A stretch of DNA of 64,000 nucleotides from Streptomyces sp. NBC_01353 (GCF_036237275.1 NZ_CP108352.1:5704001-5768000); one strand, 5' to 3'; counted from the stretch's first letter, positions 44,948-56,823 are shown. Numbers and translations are program-made. Notes: a model not told the origin generated them from the letters alone.

Positions 44948-45361
44948 GTGAGCCAGCGCACGCTCGTCCTGCTCAAGCCCGACGCCGTCCGCCGTGGCCT
45001 GATCGGCGAGATCATCGGCCGCATCGAGCGCAAGGCGGGCTGGACCATCTCCGCGCTCGAACTGCGTGAGCTGAGCCAGGACACGCTGGAGCAGCACTAC
45101 GGCGAGCACAAGGGCAAGCCCTTCTACGAGCCGCTGATGGGCTTCATGCAGTCCGGCCCCGTCGTCGCCCTGGTCGTCGAGGGCGAGCGTGTCATCGAGG
45201 GCCTGCGGACCCTCGCCGGCCCGACCGACCCGATCGCCGCCGCACCCGGCTCCATTCGCGGGGATTTCGGCACCATCGTCCGGGAGAACCTCATCCACGC
45301 CTCGGACTCGGAGGAGTCCGCCATTCGGGAATTGAAGCTTTTCTTCCCCGGTCTGGCGTGA
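44948..45361 (+). CDS. ndk: Nucleoside diphosphate kinase
   Basis: Transfers the terminal phosphate between nucleoside triphosphates through a phospho-histidine. 137 residues, normal length. Active-site histidine H117 in ENLIHASDS, preceded by the PGSIRGDFG segment. GTG start with AAGGAG before it (SQRTLVLLKPDAVRRG follows). The terminal FFPGLA is typical. A perfect hairpin 42 bases past the stop ends the transcript. Confidence 0.98.
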   Translation: MSQRTLVLLKPDAVRRGLIGEIIGRIERKAGWTISALELRELSQDTLEQHYGEHKGKPFYEPLMGFMQSGPVVALVVEGERVIEGLRTLAGPTDPIAAAPGSIRGDFGTIVRENLIHASDSEESAIRELKLFFPGLA

Positions 45362-45403
45362 CCCGGGGCTGACCCGGTGTCAGCCATCCACCGCAACAAC
45401 CTG

Positions 45404-45430
45404 GGGCGACCGAAGGAATTTCGGTCGCCC
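45404..45430 (+). terminator. Terminator after ndk
   Basis: Perfect 11-bp stem (45404-45414 with 45420-45430), five-base loop. The remaining bases to 45645 are the mreB leader; no reading frame in it looks real. Confidence 0.85.
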
Positions 45431-45645
45431 TCGGGCATATGAACGGTTGGGCCGGGAACGCATCGCAGCGTCCTACCGTCACCTATACAGAGGTGGACCA
45501 CCGCGCGGTATCCGGGTGGGCGGCACTACGATGGAAAACTCCACGCCGCAGCACCCGAAAACCCACCACCTCGCCGACCTGAGAAGCCGTCAACGCTCCA
45601 ATTGGGAAGGCCCGACGCATCCTCATGGGAAACAAGGGGAACTCA

Positions 45646-46665
45646 ATGTCGTTCATCGGCCGTGACATGGCTGTCGACCTCGGGACCGCCAACACGCTGG
45701 TGTACGTCAGGGGTCGAGGCATCGTTCTGAACGAGCCGTCTGTCGTCGCGATCAACACCAACACCGGCGGAATCCTGGCGGTCGGTGCCGAGGCGAAGAA
45801 GATGATCGGCCGGACGCCCGGCAACATCGTCGCCGTCCGGCCCCTGAAAGACGGTGTGATCGCCGACTTCGAGATCACCGAGCGCATGCTCCGCTACTTC
45901 ATCCTCAAGATCCACAAGCGCCGCTACCTGGCTCGCCCCCGGGTCGTCGTGTGCGTGCCCTCCGGTATCACCGGAGTGGAGCGCCGCGCCGTCATCGAGG
46001 CGTCCACCCAGGCCGGCGCCCGACAGGTGCACATCATCGAGGAGCCCATGGCCGCGGCCATCGGCTCGGGCCTCCCGGTCCACGAGGCCACCGGCAACAT
46101 GGTCGTCGACATCGGCGGTGGCACCACCGAGGTCGCCGTGATCTCACTGGGCGGAATCGTCACAGCACAGTCGATCCGGGTGGCCGGCGACGAGCTGGAC
46201 AACGCGATCATCCAGCACATCAAGAAGGAGTACTCGCTCCTCCTCGGTGAGCGCACCGCCGAGCAGATCAAGATCACCATCGGCTCGGCGTACGACCTCG
46301 ACAACGACGAACACACCGAGATCCGCGGCCGCGACCTCGTCTCCGGTCTGCCCAAGACCGTGGTCATCTCGGCCGCCGAGGTCCGCAAGGCCATCGAGGA
46401 GCCGGTCAACGCCATCGTCGACGCCGTGAAGACGACGCTCGACAAGTGCCCGCCCGAGCTCTCCGGTGACGTGATGGACCGCGGCATCGTTCTCACGGGT
46501 GGTGGCGCCCTGCTGCGCGGCCTGGACGAGCGGCTGCGCCGCGAGACCGGGATGCCGATCCACATCGCCGAGGATCCGCTGGACTCGGTGGCGCTCGGTT
46601 CCGGCAAGTGCGTGGAGGAGTTCGAGGCGCTCCAGCAGGTCCTGGACGCCCAGCCCCGCCGATAA
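45646..46665 (+). CDS. mreB: Rod-shape determining protein MreB (actin homologue)
   Basis: Filament-forming ATPase. In Streptomyces it acts in spore-wall formation and not in tip growth. 339 residues. Phosphate-1 loop [13 protein letters not shown] at ~8, [12 protein letters not shown] as phosphate-2, and the adenosine motif [13 protein letters not shown]. The ATG at 45646 is chosen because AAGGGGA precedes it by five bases and the protein then begins [11 protein letters not shown]; the ATG seven codons earlier (45625) is a weaker alternative. First gene of the mreBCD-PBP2-RodA cluster. Confidence 0.97.
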   Translation: MSFIGRDMAVDLGTANTLVYVRGRGIVLNEPSVVAINTNTGGILAVGAEAKKMIGRTPGNIVAVRPLKDGVIADFEITERMLRYFILKIHKRRYLARPRVVVCVPSGITGVERRAVIEASTQAGARQVHIIEEPMAAAIGSGLPVHEATGNMVVDIGGGTTEVAVISLGGIVTAQSIRVAGDELDNAIIQHIKKEYSLLLGERTAEQIKITIGSAYDLDNDEHTEIRGRDLVSGLPKTVVISAAEVRKAIEEPVNAIVDAVKTTLDKCPPELSGDVMDRGIVLTGGGALLRGLDERLRRETGMPIHIAEDPLDSVALGSGKCVEEFEALQQVLDAQPRR

Positions 46666-46801
46666 CGGGTCGGCGACGATCCGCGACGATCGGCTGTACG
46701 GGTGGCAAGAACCCCCGTACGGCCGATCGTTGATATAACGGCAAAACCGGCACGAACCGTACGGAACAATCGAACCAAGAGGAAAGGCACGGCCGCCGCA
46801 C

Positions 46802-47827
46802 GTGAGGGACACACGAGAGAGCCGGCTGCTCCTGGTGCTGCTGATCGCCATCGCGTTCGCACTGATCACGGTGGACATCCGCGGCGGCGAGGAGTCACCG
46901 GTCGACGGCGCCCGGCAGGCAGCCGCCGCGGTCTTCGGACCGGTCGAGAACGGGGTCGCGTCAGCCGTCGATCCCATCGGCAACGCCATAGGAGCCGTAC
47001 GCGACTCCGGTGAGCGTCACACCCGGATCGCCGCCCTCGAGAACGAGAACGCCGCACTCAAGGCCAAGCTCGGCAGTGACGACCGCAACCGCAGTCGCCT
47101 GCGCGAGCTCGACTCCCTGCTCAAGACGGCCGGCGCCGGCCAGTACGGCATCAAGGCCGCCCAGGTCGTCGCCATAGGAGCGGCCCAGGGCTTCTCCTGG
47201 ACCGTCACCATCGACGCCGGCGCCAACGACGGCATCCAGCGCGACATGACCGTGCTCAACGGCTCCGGTCTCGTCGGCCGTGTGACCACCGTCGGGCCCT
47301 CCACCTCGACCGTGCTCCTCGCCAACGACCCCGACTTCACCGTCGGCACCCGCATGGAGAAGACGGACGAACTCGGCTTCGCCACCGGCCAGGGCAACGG
47401 TCCGCTTCTCGTCCAGCTGCTCAACGGCAAGGCGAAGGTGAAGACCGGCGACCGGCTCGTCACCTTCGGCTCGCAGGCGAACAAGCCCTTCGTGCCCGGC
47501 GTGCCGGTCGGCGAGGTCGTCCGTGCCGACCCGTTGGGCGGCGGCCTCACCCGCAACATCTACGTCCGCACGTACGTCAGCTTCTCCAAGCTCGACATCG
47601 TCGGCGTCGTCGTCCAGGCCCCGCGCACGAACCCTCGCGACATGGTCCTGCCGCCCAAGCCCAAGCCCACACCCACGCCGACCGTCACCGTGACGGTCAG
47701 CCCACCACCACCGGAGGGGCAGCAGCAGGGCGGGGACGGGCAGCAGCCGGCGGGGGACACCACCCAGGACCAGGCCCGCAAGCCCGAGGACCAGCAGCAG
47801 AACCAGCAGCAGGAGCAGGGGGACTGA
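46802..47827 (+). CDS. mreC: Rod-shape determining protein MreC
   Basis: 341 residues: membrane anchor (~8-25), coiled-coil (IAALENENAALKAKL), beta-barrel core (~110-265), and a long Pro/Gln-rich C-terminus after residue ~275 (KPKPTPTPTVTVTVSPPPP, then QQQ-rich). It bridges MreB inside with PBP2 and RodA outside. The P/Q-rich tail is an extension over the E. coli protein. GTG start at 46802, 136 bases after mreB; MreD follows after four bases, so C and D are coupled. Confidence 0.95.
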   Translation: MRDTRESRLLLVLLIAIAFALITVDIRGGEESPVDGARQAAAAVFGPVENGVASAVDPIGNAIGAVRDSGERHTRIAALENENAALKAKLGSDDRNRSRLRELDSLLKTAGAGQYGIKAAQVVAIGAAQGFSWTVTIDAGANDGIQRDMTVLNGSGLVGRVTTVGPSTSTVLLANDPDFTVGTRMEKTDELGFATGQGNGPLLVQLLNGKAKVKTGDRLVTFGSQANKPFVPGVPVGEVVRADPLGGGLTRNIYVRTYVSFSKLDIVGVVVQAPRTNPRDMVLPPKPKPTPTPTVTVTVSPPPPEGQQQGGDGQQPAGDTTQDQARKPEDQQQNQQQEQGD

Positions 47828-47831
47828 GGCC

Positions 47832-48497
47832 GTGAAGTTCAACCGCATTCTGCTTTCCGCCACACTCGTGGTGGTCGCCCTGGTCGTCCAGGTGTCCGTC
47901 CTCTCGCGCCTCCAGCTCCCCGGCGCCGTACCCGACCTCGTCCTGCTGACCGTCCTCGGCCTCGCGCTCGTGTACGGGCCCGTCAGCGGTTCGCTCATCG
48001 GCTTCGCCGCGGGCCTCCTCGCCGACCTCGCGCCGCCCGCCGACCACGCCGCCGGGCGCTACGCCCTGGTCCTCTGCGTCATCGGCTACCTGGCCGGTCT
48101 CGCCCGACCCGAGAACGGCCGGCTCAAGTCCGCCAGTGGTCCCATGGCCGTGGTCGTCGCCGCCGCCCTCGGCTCCACCCTGCTGTACGCGGGGGTCGGC
48201 GCCCTCGTCGGCGACACCGCCGCCCGCCATGTCGGCCTCGGATTCCTGCTGTTCACCGCGGCCCTCTACGACCTCCTCCTCGCGCCCTTCACCGTGCCGC
48301 TGATCATGGCCCTGGCCCGGCGCGCGGAGAACGACCCGCTGGCCGACACCTCCGGGGGTGGCACGGACGTCGCCTCCGGCTGGCTCTCCTCCGGCACCGG
48401 CCTGCGGATCGGCAGCCAGCGCGGCGGCATGCTCGTCAAGGCCGCCCGCACCAGAGCCTCACGCGCCGGACGCATCAAGGGAGTCAAGCGACTGTGA
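47832..48497 (+). CDS. mreD: Rod-shape determining protein MreD
   Basis: 221 residues, five to six membrane helices in the first ~165 residues (ILLSATLVVVALVVQVSVLS, VLLTVLGLALVYGPVSGSL in part, LCVIGYLAGLA). The C-terminal ~50 residues are cytoplasmic and basic (KAARTRASRAGRIKGVKRL). It begins four bases after the mreC stop and ends 19 bases before the PBP2 start, so mreC-mreD-PBP2 are one transcript. GTG start. Confidence 0.93.
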   Translation: MKFNRILLSATLVVVALVVQVSVLSRLQLPGAVPDLVLLTVLGLALVYGPVSGSLIGFAAGLLADLAPPADHAAGRYALVLCVIGYLAGLARPENGRLKSASGPMAVVVAAALGSTLLYAGVGALVGDTAARHVGLGFLLFTAALYDLLLAPFTVPLIMALARRAENDPLADTSGGGTDVASGWLSSGTGLRIGSQRGGMLVKAARTRASRAGRIKGVKRL

Positions 48498-48516
48498 CCG
48501 AGGGGGTACCGGCAGC

Positions 48517-50778
48517 ATGAGCAACATCCCGGAGACCGGACGGACCCCCAGGGTCCAGACCCGGCTCGTCATCATCCAGATCCTCGTCTTCTCCCTCCTG
48601 CTCACCCTCGGCGGACGCCTCTGGTACCTCCAGATCCGCAACGGCAAGGAGTACACCGACGAGGCGAAGAGCAACCACGTCCAGCAGGTCGTGCAGCCCG
48701 CCGTCCGCGGAGCGATCCTCGACGCCCGCGGTGTCCCGCTAGCGGACAACGAGACCCGGCTCGTGGTCTCCGCCTCGCGCACCGAGCTGATGAAGATGAA
48801 GGACGACGGCAAGGCCGTCCTCACCCGCCTCGCGGGCGTGCTGGGCATGAAGCCCCAGGACGTCGTGAACAAGATCCGGCTCTGCGACTCCAAGACCCCC
48901 AAGCCCTGCTGGAACGGTTCCCCCTTCCAGCCGATCCCGGTCACCGACGAGGCCACCACCCAGCAGGCGCTGACGATCCGGGAGGCCTCCGAGGACTTCC
49001 CCGGCATCACCGCCGAACTCGCCGCCGTACGCCGCTACCCGGCGCCCGGCAAGGCCCGCACCTCGCAGGTGCTCGGCTACCTCTCGCCAGTCACCGACAC
49101 CGAGATCGAGAAGGCCAAGGACACCGACTCGCCGTTCCTCCGCTCCGACCAGGTCGGCCGCTCCGGCATCGAACGCACCTACGACAAGGAGCTGCGCGGC
49201 AAGGCCGGCGTCACCCGCTACGAGGTCGACAACCTCGGCCGTGTCATGGGTCAGGCGAAGTCCGACCCGGGCGTGCCCGGCTCCACCCTCGTCACCAGCA
49301 TCGACGCCCGGGTCCAGGCCGTCGCCGAGTGGGAGCTCCACCAGGCGATGAAGTTGGTCCGGGGGGAGACCGACAAGATCACCGGCCGTAAGTACGAGGC
49401 CGACGCGGGCGCAGTCGTCGTCATGGAGTCCAAGACCGGCCGGGTCGTCGCGATGGCCTCCCAGCCCGACTACGACCCCAACGCCTGGATCGGCGGCATC
49501 TCCGCCAAGGACTACGCGCAGCTCACCGACAAGAGCTCCAACTACCCGCTGCTCAACCGGGCCATCCAGGGCCAGGCGCCCGCCGGCTCGGTCTTCAAGG
49601 TGGTCTCGGCGAGCGCGGCCGTACGCGCCGGCTACGACTTCGACGACAAGTACAACTGCAGCAGCTCGTACAGCATGGGCAACCGCAGCTTCGCGAACTT
49701 CGAGTCCCAGGGACACGGGCCCATCACCCTCGGCGACGCCCTCAAGTTCTCCTGCAACACCGTCTTCTACCGTCTCGGCCACCAGGAGTGGCAGCGCGAC
49801 GGCGGCCTCAAGCCGAACAAGGACGCCCACGACTGGTTCTACAAGACCGCCCACGACTTCGGCTTCGGCTCCGAGACCGGCATCGACGTGCCGAACGAGG
49901 TCAAGGGCCGCATCCCGGACCGGCAGTGGAAGAAGAGCTTCTGGGAGGCCAACAAGGACGCCTGGTGCAAGCAGGGCAAGAAGGGCGGCACCTATGTCGA
50001 GCAGATCGCCTATGAGAGCTGCCTCGAAGGCAACCAGCTGAAGGCCTTCGACAGCATCAACTTCGCCATCGGCCAGGGGGACGTCCTCATCACCCCCATC
50101 CAGTTGGCCACCGCGTACTCCGCGATCAGCAACGGCGGCACGCTCTACAACCCGACCATCGGCAAGGCCGTGATCAGCCCCGACGCCAAGCGGATCCAGG
50201 AGATCAAGCCGACGGCCCACGGCAAGCTGCCGGTCGACGCCCAGACCATCGCCGACCTCGACAAGGGCCTGCGCTCCGTCGTCGAGCCCGGCGGCACCGC
50301 CGCCTGGAGGTTCGGCGGCTGGCCCCAGGACAAGATCCCGATGCGGGCCAAGACCGGCACCGCCCAGGTCTACGGCAAGCAGACCACGTCCTGGTTCGCG
50401 ACCTACACCGACGACTTCACCATCGTCATGACGATCTCCCAGGGTGGAACGGGCTCCGGCGCCTCCGGCCCTGCCGTGCGCAACATCTACGACGCCCTCT
50501 ACGGCCTCGACGACGAGGGCAACCAGGACCTCAAGCGCGCCCTGCTGCCCAAGCCGCAGCAGGCGCTGCCGAAGATCCAGTCCGACGGCTCCATCGACGC
50601 GCCCGACATCAAGCCGTACGACCCCACCTCGCAGCTCGTCGAGCCGGTCAAGCAGGGCGACCCGGCAGGCCAGGTCGATCCAGCAGGTCAGGCCGACCCG
50701 GCAGGTCAGGTCGATCCGGCCAAGCCGGACGACGGAAAGCCGCCGCACGCGGGTGCCCCGCACATCTGGAGGGACTGA
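48517..50778 (+). CDS. mrdA: Penicillin-binding protein 2, class B transpeptidase
   Basis: 753 residues. One membrane anchor (~15-37), the class B dimerisation domain, then the transpeptidase: S358-x-x-K (GSVFK), S412-C-N414 and K612-T-G (KTGTA). Cross-links lateral or spore-wall peptidoglycan with RodA. The ATG at 48517 (MSNIPETGR) is chosen; an in-frame start 53 codons earlier overlaps mreD. The tail beyond ~690 is low-complexity, with DPAGQ repeats (50659-50718), an addition to the standard fold. The next gene, rodA, begins four bases after the stop. Confidence 0.96.
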   Translation: MSNIPETGRTPRVQTRLVIIQILVFSLLLTLGGRLWYLQIRNGKEYTDEAKSNHVQQVVQPAVRGAILDARGVPLADNETRLVVSASRTELMKMKDDGKAVLTRLAGVLGMKPQDVVNKIRLCDSKTPKPCWNGSPFQPIPVTDEATTQQALTIREASEDFPGITAELAAVRRYPAPGKARTSQVLGYLSPVTDTEIEKAKDTDSPFLRSDQVGRSGIERTYDKELRGKAGVTRYEVDNLGRVMGQAKSDPGVPGSTLVTSIDARVQAVAEWELHQAMKLVRGETDKITGRKYEADAGAVVVMESKTGRVVAMASQPDYDPNAWIGGISAKDYAQLTDKSSNYPLLNRAIQGQAPAGSVFKVVSASAAVRAGYDFDDKYNCSSSYSMGNRSFANFESQGHGPITLGDALKFSCNTVFYRLGHQEWQRDGGLKPNKDAHDWFYKTAHDFGFGSETGIDVPNEVKGRIPDRQWKKSFWEANKDAWCKQGKKGGTYVEQIAYESCLEGNQLKAFDSINFAIGQGDVLITPIQLATAYSAISNGGTLYNPTIGKAVISPDAKRIQEIKPTAHGKLPVDAQTIADLDKGLRSVVEPGGTAAWRFGGWPQDKIPMRAKTGTAQVYGKQTTSWFATYTDDFTIVMTISQGGTGSGASGPAVRNIYDALYGLDDEGNQDLKRALLPKPQQALPKIQSDGSIDAPDIKPYDPTSQLVEPVKQGDPAGQVDPAGQADPAGQVDPAKPDDGKPPHAGAPHIWRD
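50659..50718 (+). repeat. 18-bp tandem repeat in the PBP2 tail
   Basis: Three copies of a unit encoding DPAGQ(V/A), then a partial fourth. Phase is kept, so changes in number would alter only tail length. Confidence 0.8.
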
Positions 50779-50782
50779 CGCG

Positions 50783-51982
50783 ATGACCGCCCCCCACGGA
50801 TTCTCCGTCTCCCGGTACGCACCCGAACGCGGGTCGCTCGCGAAGCTCACGGCCCGCGACTCGGTGCTGCGCCGGCTGGACTGGCCGATCCTGCTGTCCT
50901 CGCTCGCCCTGTCCTTCCTCGGCGCGCTGCTCGTCTGGTCCGCCACCCGCGGCCGCACCGAGCTCAACAACGGTGACCCGTACTACTTCCTCTTCCGCCA
51001 CGCCCTCAACACCGGCATCGGCGTCGCCCTGATGATCGGCACCATCTGGCTCGGCCACCGCACCCTGCGCGGCGCGGTGCCGATCCTGTACGGCATCTCG
51101 CTCCTGCTGATCCTCGCCGTCCTCACCCCGCTCGGCGCGACCATCAACGGCGCCCACGCGTGGATCGTCATCGGCGGCGGCTTCTCGCTGCAGCCCAGCG
51201 AGTTCGTCAAGATCACCATCATCCTGATCATGGCGATGCTGCTGGCCGCCCGCGTCGACGCCGGCGACCAGATCCACCCCGACCACCGCACGGTCGCCAA
51301 GGCGCTGCTCCTCGCCGCGCTCCCCATGGCGATCGTCATGCTGATGCCGGACCTCGGCTCGGTGATGGTCATGGCGGTGATCGTGCTCGGCGTGCTCCTC
51401 GCCTCCGGCGCCTCCAACCGCTGGGTCCTCGGGCTCATCGTCGCGGGCATCAGCGGTGCCGCACTCGTCGCCGCCCTCGGCGTGCTCGACGAGTACCAGA
51501 TCAACCGCTTCGCCGCCTTCGCCAACCCCGAGCTCGACCCGGCGGGCGTCGGCTACAACACCAACCAGGCGCGCATCGCGATCGGCTCCGGCGGCCTGTA
51601 CGGCGCGGGACTCTTCAACGGCCACCAGACCAGCGGCCAGTTCGTGCCCGAGCAGCAGACCGACTTCATCTTCAGCGTCGCCGGCGAGGAGCTCGGCTTT
51701 CTCGGTGGCGGACTGATCATCGCGCTGATCGGTGTGATCCTCTGGCGCGCCTGCCGGATCGCACGCGAGACGACCGAGCTGTACGGCACGATCGTCGCCG
51801 CGGGCATCATCGCCTGGTTCGCCTTCCAGTCCTTCGAGAACATCGGCATGGCCCTCGGAATCATGCCCGTGGCGGGCCTCCCACTCCCGTTCGTCTCGTA
51901 CGGAGGTTCGTCCATGTTCGCCGTGTGGGTGGCGATCGGGCTGCTCCAGTCGATCCGCGTACAGAGGCCGATGACCGCTTAG
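50783..51982 (+). CDS. rodA: RodA, SEDS-family peptidoglycan glycosyltransferase
   Basis: 399 residues, ten predicted helices. SEDS marks: LQPSEFVKITIILIMAM, GLYGAGLFNGHQTSGQFVPE-type loop (in part), and the end segment GIMPVAGLPLPFVSYGGSS. It polymerises glycan strands for the PBP2 of the same operon. The ATG at 50783 follows GGAGGGAC closely, right after the PBP2 stop. Closes the shape cluster; the next gene (CYTH-CHAD) starts 48 bases later on the same strand. Confidence 0.96.
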   Translation: MTAPHGFSVSRYAPERGSLAKLTARDSVLRRLDWPILLSSLALSFLGALLVWSATRGRTELNNGDPYYFLFRHALNTGIGVALMIGTIWLGHRTLRGAVPILYGISLLLILAVLTPLGATINGAHAWIVIGGGFSLQPSEFVKITIILIMAMLLAARVDAGDQIHPDHRTVAKALLLAALPMAIVMLMPDLGSVMVMAVIVLGVLLASGASNRWVLGLIVAGISGAALVAALGVLDEYQINRFAAFANPELDPAGVGYNTNQARIAIGSGGLYGAGLFNGHQTSGQFVPEQQTDFIFSVAGEELGFLGGGLIIALIGVILWRACRIARETTELYGTIVAAGIIAWFAFQSFENIGMALGIMPVAGLPLPFVSYGGSSMFAVWVAIGLLQSIRVQRPMTA

Positions 51983-52030
51983 GCTCAAGAGGGTCTGCCC
52001 TTCTGTTCACATCGCGTCTAGATTCGATTC

Positions 52031-53563
52031 ATGGCGGAGACGAAGCGCGAGATCGAGCGGAAGTACGAAGCCACCGAGAAGACGGGGCTCCCGGACCTCA
52101 CCCGGGCCCAGGGAGTCTCGGCCGTCCTCGACCGGGGCGTCGCCGAACTCGACGCCGTCTACTACGACACGGCCGATCTGCGGCTGGCCGCCGACTCCCT
52201 CACCCTGCGCCGCCGCACGGGTGGCGAGGACGCGGGCTGGCACCTCAAGTTCCCCGTCGCGTCCGGGATCCGCGACGAGATCAGAGCCCCGCTCGCCGAC
52301 ACCCTCCCGACGTCCCTCGCCCGGCTCCTGCGCTCCCGCATCCGCGACGAGGACGTCGTCCCCGTCGTCCGCCTCCGTTCCTCCCGCGACGTCCGCCACC
52401 TCGTCGACGACCAGGGCACCCTCGTGGCGGAGGTGTCCGTCGACACGGTCCACGCCGAGCGCCTGACCGAGACCGGCGGAGAGACCTCCTGGACGGAGAT
52501 CGAGGTCGAACTCGCGGACGGCGCGGATCCCACCGTCCTGGACGCGGTGGAGGAGCGCCTGAAGAAGGCGGGTGTACGACCGTCGGCTTCGGCGTCGAAG
52601 CTCGCCAGGGCCCTTGCGGAGACGACGGAACCCGCACCGGCCGACGACACTCGGGTCGCGGTCTTCCGGCCGGGCGAGGACACCGCGGGCGGCCGTGTCC
52701 TCGCGTACGTACAGGAGCAGATCGACGCGATCGTCGCCCTCGACCCCGCCGTCCGCCGCGACCTCCCCGACTCCGTCCACCAGATGCGCGTCGCCACCCG
52801 CCGCCTCCGCAGCGCCTTCAAGACGTACCGCAAGGTCCTCGACCGCACCGTCACCGATCCCATCGGCGAGGAGCTGAAATGGCTCGCCGGCGAGCTCGGC
52901 GTCGCCCGCGACCAGGAAGTGCTCCTCGACCGCCTGCGCGGCCGGATCGAGGAGCTGCCCCGCACCCTCCTCCTCGGCCCCGTCCGCTCCCGGCTCCGCA
53001 TCTGGAACGCCGCACACGGCGGCGGCGCCCGCCGCACCGCACTCGCCGCCCTCGACTCCGCGCGCCACCTCGCGCTCCTGTCCACCCTCGACGCGCTGCT
53101 CACCGACCCGCCCCTGCGGAAGGGCGCCACGAAGGACGCGCCGCCGGTCCTCGCCAAGGCCGTCCTCAAGGACTACGACCGCCTCGCCCGCCGAGTCGAC
53201 CACGCCCTCGCCCTCCCCGCGGGCCACGACCGCGACCTCGCCATGCACGAGGCCCGCAAGGCCGCCAAACGCGCCCGCTACGCCGCGGAGGCCGCCACCC
53301 CGACCCTCGGCAAACCCGCCAAGCGCTTCGCCAAGCGCATGAAGTCCGTCCAGACCGTCCTCGGCGACCACCAGGACAGCGTCGTCGCCCGCGATGCCCT
53401 GCGCATCCTCGCCATCCAGGCCCACGCCGCGGGCGAGTCCGCCTTCACCTGGGGACTCCTCCACGGCCAGGAGGAAGCAGCCGGCGCCGACCGCGAACGC
53501 GAGTTCCCGAAGGTCTGGAAGCGGGCCTCGGCCCCGAAATCGAGGGCGGCACTGACCCACTGA
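52031..53563 (+). CDS. CYTH and CHAD domain protein
   Basis: 510 residues. The CYTH domain occupies ~1-200 and begins with the ExExK metal-triphosphate motif (EIERK at residues 8-12). The CHAD domain (~215-495) has conserved histidines and basic helices: SVHQMRVATRRLRSAF, then HEARKAAKRARYAAEA. CYTH enzymes hydrolyse triphosphates (inorganic triphosphate or polyphosphate ends), and CHAD domains bind polyphosphate, so a role in polyphosphate metabolism is likely. Lies between RodA and the radical-SAM gene. Confidence 0.93.
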   Translation: MAETKREIERKYEATEKTGLPDLTRAQGVSAVLDRGVAELDAVYYDTADLRLAADSLTLRRRTGGEDAGWHLKFPVASGIRDEIRAPLADTLPTSLARLLRSRIRDEDVVPVVRLRSSRDVRHLVDDQGTLVAEVSVDTVHAERLTETGGETSWTEIEVELADGADPTVLDAVEERLKKAGVRPSASASKLARALAETTEPAPADDTRVAVFRPGEDTAGGRVLAYVQEQIDAIVALDPAVRRDLPDSVHQMRVATRRLRSAFKTYRKVLDRTVTDPIGEELKWLAGELGVARDQEVLLDRLRGRIEELPRTLLLGPVRSRLRIWNAAHGGGARRTALAALDSARHLALLSTLDALLTDPPLRKGATKDAPPVLAKAVLKDYDRLARRVDHALALPAGHDRDLAMHEARKAAKRARYAAEAATPTLGKPAKRFAKRMKSVQTVLGDHQDSVVARDALRILAIQAHAAGESAFTWGLLHGQEEAAGADREREFPKVWKRASAPKSRAALTH

Positions 53564-53613
53564 GCACCGGGTACGCTTGAGAGTCGCCCCCTGCCAGCTC
53601 ACGAAGGTTCGAG

Positions 53614-55542
<1,929 letters not shown>

Positions 55543-55563
55543 CCCATTCCGGTAACACTCCGG

Positions 55564-55604
55564 CGACGGCCCGGTGCGAGGGGAAACCCTCCGCCGGGCC
55601 GTCG
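55564..55604 (+). terminator. Hairpin between the radical SAM gene and the Trp-repeat gene
   Basis: 11-bp perfect stem (55564-55574 with 55594-55604); inner GAGGG/CCCTC stem closed by a GAAA tetraloop. It stands 14 bases before the next ATG, so it may end transcription or shape the leader of the next gene. Confidence 0.7.
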
Positions 55605-55617
55605 CGTCCTTTCCGGC

Positions 55618-56823
55618 ATGAGCATGGAGAAGGCGCAGCCCGGGGGAGAGCCGGAGGGCTGTCTGACGGCGTTCATCAGGATTCCCGTTCGGATCGTGGT
55701 GCTGGTGATCGTCGTACCCGTCCGGCTGGTGTGGGACGTTCTCGTCGTCTGCGGGCGCGCCGTCGAGCTGCGGGTGCTGCGGCCGGTCGGGCGGGCGCTC
55801 GGCTGGGTGTTTCGGACGCTGGTGGCGAAGCCGGTCGTCTGGCTGGCCAAGGCCTTGTTCGTCTGGCCGTGGGTCGCGCTGTGGCGGTATCTGGTGGTGC
55901 CGGTGGCCCGGTACGGGTTCGCGGTGCCGGCCGGGTGGCTCTACCGGACGGTGCTCACCCCGGTCGGGCACGGCCTCGCGTGGTTCTTCACCACGGTGGG
56001 CCGCGGTCTGGCGTGGTTCTTCACCCGGCTGGGGGAGGGGCTCGGTGTCATCGGCCGCTGGGTGGGCAAGGCGTTGTTCGTCTGGCCCTGGGTCGCGCTG
56101 TGGCGGTACGTGCTCGTGCCGGTCGCCCGGTACGGGATCGGGATCCCCGCGGTCTGGGTGTACCGGTGGATCCTCACCCCGCTCGGCAAGGCCGTCGCCT
56201 TCGTGGCCCGGTACGGGTTCGCGGTGCCGGCGGTCTGGTTCCACCGGTCGGTGCTCACCCCGCTCGGCCATGGCCTGACGTGGCTGTTCACCGGCCTCGG
56301 CCACGCTGTGGTGTGGCTGGCCGAGGCACTGTTCGTCCGGCCGTGGGTCGCACTGTGGCGGTACGGGATCGTCCTGCCCCTCGGATGGCTGTGGCGGCGG
56401 GTCCTCGCACCGCTCGGGCGTGAGATCGCCGACGCCTTCCGGGTCTGCTGGCGCATCGCGGGGTTCATCTCCCGGGCGGTCGGCCGGGCACTCAAGTGGG
56501 TGGCCTGGAATCTCTTCGGGCGACCCGTGACCTGGTTCTACCGCTCCGTCTGCGCCCCCGTCGGGCACTGGGTCCGCGACCGGATCTGGGCGCCGGCCAA
56601 GCGGGCGGCCGTCGAGGCCGGGCGGGCCGCCCGGGGCGCGCTCCGCTCGGCACGCGCGACCGTGCGGCAGGCCCGCCGCGACGCCTGGCACGCGCTGGTC
56701 GGCGGATCCCGAGTGACCGAGCCTGGGGAACCGGTGGTGGCCTCTGCGCGTACTCTGGGTAGTACAACAACCGCCTCCGGCGCGGCGCCCACACCCGAGA
56801 TCTCCCTGCGAAAGCGGGGGTGA
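55618..56823 (+). CDS. Tryptophan-rich internal-repeat membrane protein
   Basis: 401 residues, not a family I recognise. A repeating block starts at about residues 78, 151 and 236 with KALFVWPWVALWRY (third copy EALFVRPWVALWRY), followed by RYGFAVPAxWxxRxVLTPxGHG-like sequence. The blocks are amphipathic or membrane-embedded, with regularly spaced Trp and Arg. Residues ~330-400 are basic (RSARATVRQARRDAW) and then low complexity. It lies between the TIGR03960 and TIGR03936 genes. Long hydrophobic helices are short and broken by arginines, so it may lie in the membrane surface instead of crossing it. No function is known to me. Confidence 0.8.
   Translation: MSMEKAQPGGEPEGCLTAFIRIPVRIVVLVIVVPVRLVWDVLVVCGRAVELRVLRPVGRALGWVFRTLVAKPVVWLAKALFVWPWVALWRYLVVPVARYGFAVPAGWLYRTVLTPVGHGLAWFFTTVGRGLAWFFTRLGEGLGVIGRWVGKALFVWPWVALWRYVLVPVARYGIGIPAVWVYRWILTPLGKAVAFVARYGFAVPAVWFHRSVLTPLGHGLTWLFTGLGHAVVWLAEALFVRPWVALWRYGIVLPLGWLWRRVLAPLGREIADAFRVCWRIAGFISRAVGRALKWVAWNLFGRPVTWFYRSVCAPVGHWVRDRIWAPAKRAAVEAGRAARGALRSARATVRQARRDAWHALVGGSRVTEPGEPVVASARTLGSTTTASGAAPTPEISLRKRG

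Noticed and set aside
45447-45665. Short open frame in the mreB leader
   Set aside because: Overlaps the mreB start, has no homology I recognise, and its codon pattern is not that of a Streptomyces gene.
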